Source of the DNA: Dactylis glomerata | Taxonomy: Eukaryota > Streptophyta > Magnoliopsida > Poales > Poaceae | DNA length: 64,000 bases | Assembly (NCBI GenBank): GCA_007115705.1 | Contig: QXEO01000549.1 | Location: forward strand, 3,275,512-3,339,511 | Direction: 5' to 3' | Shown: piece after piece, positions 58,519 to 64,000 of the stretch | Position numbering within the stretch: position 1 is the stretch's first letter | Layout of the letters: each line of letters begins with the position of its first letter | Translations under genes and position numbers: made by a program | Notes under the pieces: model-generated | What the model saw: only the letters and a program-made list of their open reading frames with translations | Database searches by the model: none | Told to the model about the DNA's origin: nothing

Positions 58519-59458
58519 GGACCATGGCCCAATAACAAGACATTGGCAGAAGCAGTGCCCAAACAGGGGTTCAAGTCAGCTGGTTAAACAAGTATAGAGA
58601 AATAAAATATTAGCGATGATGTCATCAAATGTACAAAAAGGGAAGTACTATGCAAGTTGGAGAAGCTACGTTTTGAGCCTATAATAGCCTCGGGGGCTAC
58701 TCCCATCGAAAGCACTGGTCGTGCACCCGATAGAAAAATTATAAGGATGAAAATTATGATTAAAAACTCGAAGAAACTTTGAGCCTATACTCGAATAAAT
58801 ATAATTCGACTATAGCCCCGAGGGCTACTCCCATCGGGAGCGCTGATCGCGAACCCGATGATTGAAAATTATTGAGTACTATGGAGGAGTAAAAACTCGA
58901 CTTCATCATCGATGGTAAACACTAGATAATGTACTCGACATTTCACTCCCATCGGGAGGAGGGACTTTGCGAAGAATTGAATAAAGTAACCCGACATTTT
59001 TGGGTAATGTAACAGCCAAACAAGGCTCTCAAAAAATATATATTCTCAGACCGCGTCCGTCGTGATAACACGTCTGAATGCCATGGTCGCAAAGATCATG
59101 AAGGTAAGACCGCAGGATCCGTCCTGTATAGCCTAGTACTCGCATATGATGCGCTCTGCTAGTAAAATTTCCGTATCAACGATATGAAGAAAATCCCAGT
59201 GAACGCACTGGGTACCCTAAGAAATACTGGAATTCATGCTTGGGTAAGTCCTAAATGCGGCACAAGCTGGATTACGCCAGGTCCCAAATTCGAGTCTGGG
59301 ACTCGAGTTTAAAGTAGGTAATGAGTATTTACTCGTCAGAAGCACCAGGCTCATTCACCAAAATCCCCATGAAAAATAGAAAATGTGAGATATTGATGAA
59401 TTACAAGCAAAGATACCAAAAATTTATTGTGACAAAGATTATATGTCAGTCGAAGCTT
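58519..59458 (+). mobile_element. Element F 3' non-coding region with imperfect repeats
   Basis: No gene. Three spaced copies of a block containing GGGCTACTCCCATCG(A/G)(A/G)AGC or CACTCCCATCGGGAG (58690, 58825, 58945), about 120-135 bases apart. The region upstream of the antisense frame could contain its promoter. Confidence 0.6.
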
Positions 59459-59832
59459 TGAAGAGTATGACTACCGAGGCCCATAACGTTGGTACCCCTG
59501 AGGTGTATTCGGGTAAAGGCCCGTAGAAATATAGGCCCAAGATAGAAGTCAAACTGTATTGTATTCGGATAAGAACTAATATGTAAACCGCCATATACAG
59601 CAAATCTGTATAGAACCCGACCGGTTCCTCGAGACCTAGTCACCTATAAATAGGGGCTAGGAGAAGCCGGTTAGGAACACACTGAGATTTAGTCAAAATA
59701 TTAAGCTTTATCTCAAACACACATAAAGTTTCGCCTTGTTTGTCTGAATCCTTACCTTCGAGTTCATCCGACGTCCTATTCCCCCGATCCTAAATCCTTA
59801 ATCTAGGACATTGTCGAGTTAAATCCTCGTCA
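59459..59832 (+). repeat. Element F 3' LTR
   Basis: 374 bp, TGAAGAGTATGACTACCG... to ...CCTCGTCA, followed by GTTAG. Differs from the 5' LTR by many substitutions and a small length change. Confidence 0.85.
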
Positions 59833-59837
59833 GTTAG

Positions 59838-60861
59838 CAATAATTTCTCACTAAATTTTAATTGATTCTATTAATTGTTAGGGATAATAATAAGAGGTAA
59901 TGCATTGTATAACTTATATTTAGTGTCTTCTCTACGTGGCATACTTGGTGTCTTCATATGCTCTGGTTTAGTAAGTTCGAGACAAACTGCTAGACAAAGT
60001 GCTTGAATTTAGGTCAAGCAAAGAATTGTTTCACGCGCTCCTAAGTGGGGCTATTTCCAGGGTGACTTCTAACACCACTCTATGCAAAGCCTGCAGAATG
60101 TCATTATGGCACATGGCTGCCAACACATGGCTGCAGATGTAAATCTGGAATTGGATTTCTTAATCCCGTGGAGTTTGAACCTACAATTCATTGGATCCTA
60201 TTGAACTAGACTTGATTGTATATGAACATCACTAGGACATAAGATTCAACAATGCCTACTCTGGACCTCAAAATTGGATAGCCCAATATCCATTGGACTT
60301 AACACTCGCTCCGGCATAGCTTGGACCGCCACCGTAGTGCCTCACTACATCGACCTTGGCTAGGTGAGACCCAGTGATTGATGCATATGCGGTCCTTTAT
60401 AACACAACAATCTATAGTACAAGTTACAACACAAAACCCACATGATTAGAACATGTTGCATTAGTGCATGACAAAATGTCCAATTTACAATGATTTGAGT
60501 ATTTGACAAGTAGAAAAATAAATTACGCATAGTAATACCATTAGGTATTAGTGTAATCATCTCACAAACTTGTATATGCGACTATGATGCAAAATTGAAG
60601 GCATCAACTTTGAGATATGACAGACAGACTGAGGGCATGTAAAAGAAAATTAAGCTTCATATTCTAGACCCTGCAGTCCATTTGGGAAACCTGCTGCACA
60701 AAACTATCCGCTGTCTTGGTGTTTTCTTTCTGTCTAACACTGTTTTCACATATTCTGACAACCTAATTTTTTGGTCCAACTAGTATCCGAGATCTGTTGA
60801 TGCTGTACAGTAATTGCTTTCTTCGTATGCAAAGTGGGCCGCGGAAAAGGTAAAACCTGTA
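59838..60861. other. Flank and 3' untranslated region of the MRL1-like gene
   Basis: No protein-coding signal. The part next to 60861 is presumably the 3' UTR of the minus-strand gene; its end cannot be placed. The part next to element F is pre-insertion flanking DNA continuous with 39500-39746. Confidence 0.5.
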
Positions 60862-63800
60862 CTATAGAGAAAGGCTTCTGATATCGCGCTGCTGATCAGA
60901 AATCCCTTTTGCTAACCGTGAGGGTAGTGGAAGCAACTCAGCTGGAGCTCCTGTGGAGGGTGTGCTGGTAAATTTTGGATTAAACCACCTTCTTAGGGTG
61001 AGGCCGTTGATCCTCATCCTCCCGTGAGACTCCTCTCCTTGATATTTAATCCCTAATCTCCTCAGCAGGGAGCCAACTGCTTGACCAACTCTGTATGTAG
61101 CAATCCAAATCAGTCTCTTCAGATTTATTGGATAATTTTAAGGCATAAAAGAGAATTTGTATTTGACTCAATGGATTAAGAAAAGTAAACTAGCTGTTAG
61201 CAGAGAACAACATTTGAAGAAAATGTACTCCTCAGATCTCATACTATCTTCCACATTATTAAATGACAATTCTTAATATATAGGACAAGTATTCAGAAAA
61301 TAAGTGTGATACTTCACCTTCCAGCAAGTTTAAGTGTTTTCTCTCTTTCATCAAGATCAACTTGTTTCTTTTCTGTGGGCAATAGAATTGTAACATTCGG
61401 CAATCTTGCACCTGAAAGGTATAAATAATTAGAACTAAAGGAATAAGATGTGAATTATAAAATAAATTCCAAGGTTTCTTATATTTGCACAGGGAATCAC
61501 ACTATTATTTGGTTGTGACTCGGAGATTACTCCTAGAACCTGGTGATCAACACAAGTTAGAATTTCATTGTACTTCCCCAGAAAAATTTGATTCATCGGA
61601 AATGATCCAGCCCAGGAACCAGACAAAAATCTTGAAATAAGTTGGACTATGTCAGAATAAATTTTCTTAGCAAGCAATAATGTTGTGTAAAAGAGTCCGA
61701 TTCTACACATCTGCTTTGGCCGGTTTAACAAGGAAATTATTTAAAAAACATATTCCCTATAAGGTGTATAGTTTTCTTGCATGAATATTAACGCACAGGC
61801 TAAATGGACAAATTTTGTTGCTTTGAGACGTTAATACCCTTAGATAATCAACATGAGACTAGAGAAAAAATAGGGAAATCTTGAAACGCGCTCTCTCCTA
61901 ATCAGATTGACTCTAATTTAGCGTAGCAAACCCCACAATCTCATAATAAACCTTATGTTTTGAAATTGTTCACAGAAAACTATACACCTTATATCAAGGA
62001 ACATAGGGAGTATGCATTTATTACTCTTCAAACAATTATATAACAAATTTATTGTAAACAAAATAAATTATTTTACTCATAAAAGAATAATTTCGTATTC
62101 ACCTGCAGCTAATCGATGCTTCATTGACTTCAATGTTGTTAGAAGAGAAACCTGACAAAAGTAAAGTATAAGTGTGTAACTTATTAATTATGTAACATAT
62201 ATAGGTATATATTCCTTGTTATCATCCATCTAAATTTGGTCTGTAGTTGCATTAAAAAAACTGTTTCTTTTTTCTTGAAACACTGTGCATAGAAAAAACG
62301 CCAAAGTGCTTGGACGCTGAAGTTGATCTGCATTTCATCAGCAAAAACAAGAGAAAACACCAAACAGGCAACAAGTTTGCATAAGTATGTCAAACGTAGA
62401 AAATTTGATCATTTTCTCCCCATAAAATCTTTACTTACACAATGAAAACGAACGACAGAAAAGTGCTAGATAGTTCCAAAGGTTGTCTTTTCAGTAACTA
62501 CAAGGAACAATATCTACGTCTGAACCAAATGGTCATCTCATATCTATATATCTTAATGCTATGAAATCATTAGATCTAATGTCAACATGGGCATCGACTG
62601 GGCAGGGCAGTGGACAGCAGTAGGGCTCAACATGAATAACGGGGAAGACATATCATGTATTAGTATACCAAATGCTAATAAGTGTTTTCGTCTTCTAGAA
62701 AAGTAGGAAACTGTGCAATATATCAAGTTTATGTAACAGCGGATAGCGAACATGGAACTGATTTAACTGAAAAACTGTGTTATGATACAGTAGAGGACAC
62801 CAGTGAGGTGAAGCCGAATTGTATTTAATAAAAATATCAAAGCGGCAATAAGCAAAGAAAAACCTCGGCTGTGTAGATCTTTGACTTTCTTGCATCAATG
62901 ACAATTTGACTATGTTTTGTGGAAGTACTTGCAACTGCTCCTAACAAAGCAGCTTCCTGTGACAAGAAGAAATGTTGCATTAATACCTACATACTGAAAT
63001 GGAACCATGGTTAATTAAAAGATAGCATCTCTACCTCCAGTATTGAAAAAGCACGAATATCATATTCACCGAATCCTTCCAACAGTGAATTTGTATTGGG
63101 GTGATGTGGCATATCACAACTTATTCCCATGTTATCAATGAAAGTTTTTTTCAATGAACTGTCATGAGGAAACCTCAAACATCCTAGCACTTGAGATAAA
63201 ACATCACTTGAGGGTAACAGACCGGTTGTGATTGCGTGTCGGAAGACCATAATTGCTGAGGAGGTCCTACAAGAAGATCAGCAAATATAACCTTCTGAAA
63301 AAGAAAAATACAGGACTAATCATAGTATAATGCAAGTATATGAGAGTTCGTATTATAATCCAATAATAACTCAATTTTATAGTCTAATGGAAGTTCATAT
63401 CAGAACCCAGCTGCACTGGGTAGCTGATGGACCGACGGTGGTGAAGTTAGGGGAGGAAATGGTCATCGTAGAGAATCGGGAAAGAGAGAAAGAATGGTCG
63501 ACAGAGGGGCAAAGGTGTCCTTTGGTTTGTCGAATGGTGTTACATATAGTAATATAAGGGCTTCCACATAGTTTATCCTCCTTGTATGAAATTTAGCTTA
63601 AGTGGTAATCAGAAAAAATTGATATATTAACAAGAAGCTTGCCATACACATATTTATTTGAATCTATAGAGAGTCCAGCCAGGAGTGTACCATTTATTAT
63701 CAATCTGTGGCTTCCCTTGGTTGAATCTGACAATGATGTTTCCAAGTGAAAGATCATTGGAAAACATTTGTAGACATAAACCTGCAGAACAAGGTATTTC

Positions 63801-64000
63801 GTTAGGAACGATTGACACCAAAAGGAAAAACAGTACACAAATATACAATAACTACCGCGAGCAGTAAACATAAGAAAAAAGAAGAAGAAACAGGTAAGTT
63901 CAGCAAAATAGAAAAATTCCAGTTCTTCCATGCAGCACCGACCATGAGAACTTACCAGTAAGACAACCAACAATGGTGGGATTGAGGCCAATACCATCTC
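60862..64000 (-). CDS. MRL1: MRL1-like pentatricopeptide-repeat protein, 3' seven exons
   Basis: Exons on the minus strand, all with GT/AG introns and joining in phase: 64000-63956 (continues outside), 63781-63691, 63266-63035, 62956-62864, 62151-62103, 61411-61318, 61090-60862 with TAG stop; 833 coding bases. Recognisable blocks of Arabidopsis MRL1 (At4g34830): GKPQIDNKW, VLSQVLGCLRFPHD, GFGEYDIRAFSILE, LKSMKHRLAAG, LKLAGRVGQAVGSLLRRLGI, RMRINGLTLRRWFNPKF, and a tail ISDQQRDIRSLSL. This is the conserved region after the PPR tract. MRL1 acts in chloroplasts to stabilise rbcL mRNA, the Rubisco large-subunit message; N-terminal transit peptide and PPRs lie beyond the window. No stop or frameshift was seen, so the gene is probably functional. 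The exon between 63266 and 63035 is the longest. Confidence 0.82.
61753..62010. mobile_element. Stowaway-like MITE in an MRL1 intron
   Basis: Inverted ends: AAGGTGTATAGTTTTC at the left mirrors GAAAACTATACACCTT at the right; the right end closes with CATAGGGAG and TA flanks both sides (61751-61752, 62011-62012). The left end lacks about twelve bases present in the right arm. Lies wholly within the intron between exons 62151-62103 and 61411-61318, 92 bases from the nearer splice site. Confidence 0.75.
63267..63690 (-). other. MRL1-like intron with an unexplained segment
   Basis: The intron between exons 63781-63691 and 63266-63035 contains a purine-rich, GC-richer stretch (about 63400-63540) unlike the other introns. 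A short plus-strand frame there has no recognisable product. Confidence 0.4.

Larger units (their letters stand above)
39747..59832 (+). mobile_element. Element F: degenerate Tat-type Gypsy element, split by nested insertions
   Basis: Short LTRs (361 and 374 bp) flanked by GTTAG duplications (39742-39746, 59833-59837). Without the two nested elements it is about 8.5 kb. Pieces of gag, protease, reverse transcriptase, RNase H and integrase occur in normal order, with frameshifts, stops and a deletion before the reverse transcriptase palm. An antisense accessory frame lies after integrase. The LTRs differ by roughly one base in ten, so this is the oldest dated element here. It cannot move by itself. 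Confidence 0.85.

Noticed and set aside
63330..63557. 75-codon plus-strand frame inside the MRL1 intron
   Set aside because: Antisense to an intron, no domain, no start context; kept only as an unexplained intron segment.

Overview
The window is a stretch of a large grass genome, almost certainly Triticeae (wheat, barley, Aegilops group). The evidence is wall-to-wall nested LTR retrotransposons with plant primer-binding sites (tRNA-Asp and initiator tRNA-Met), Stowaway-type MITEs, a Helitron, and one spliced plant nuclear gene at the right edge. No rRNA, tRNA, CRISPR or prokaryotic operon was seen. The family name 'Triticeae-type' is recognition, not a database result.

Left half (1-37.6 kb). 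Element C is an old reverse-oriented Gypsy-type element (LTRs 34240-32613 and 3091-1897) and forms the scaffold. Element D, of which only the 3' end is visible (1-1896), sits in its 3' LTR. Element A (5063-17473, TSD GGTGA) is a gag-plus-protease element without pol and sits in the C interior; it was itself hit by a Helitron (11030-12721) and by a 2,176-bp solo LTR (14528-16703, TSD GTTGT). Element B (19017-32164, TSD GTAGA) interrupts the coding region of C. B is a complete, very young Tekay-like chromovirus with two 3,661-bp LTRs in which I found no differences, an intact 1,501-residue gag-pol, and an extra 260-residue reading frame between primer-binding site and gag. To the right lie the tail of another Gypsy element (H, 34.9-37.6 kb) and a copia LTR fragment.

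Middle (38.1-39.7 kb) is repeat-derived DNA with a decayed Stowaway and short tandem repeats.

Right half (39.7-59.8 kb). Element F is a degenerate Tat-type Gypsy element with short LTRs (39747-40107, 59459-59832; TSD GTTAG). Its gag is split by element G (40610-50543, reverse, TSD ATGTC) and by a 1,672-bp solo LTR E (51527-53198, TSD AGCGT). F carries, antisense between integrase and 3' LTR, a gene-like frame with two AT-hook motifs followed by a B3-like domain. G is non-autonomous, also has an extra frame between PBS and gag, and one of its LTRs has lost about 2.1 kb in exchange for a 1.5-kb segment encoding part of a DUF295 (F-box-associated) protein.

Right edge (59.8-64 kb). The minus strand holds the last seven exons (the first of them cut by the edge) of an MRL1-like gene, a chloroplast pentatricopeptide-repeat protein needed for rbcL mRNA accumulation. 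The exons join in phase, and one intron holds a MITE. This is the only ordinary host gene seen. The most interesting unexplained items are the two pre-gag accessory frames, the antisense AT-hook/B3 frame, the DUF295 capture and the multiple primer-binding-site copies in C.
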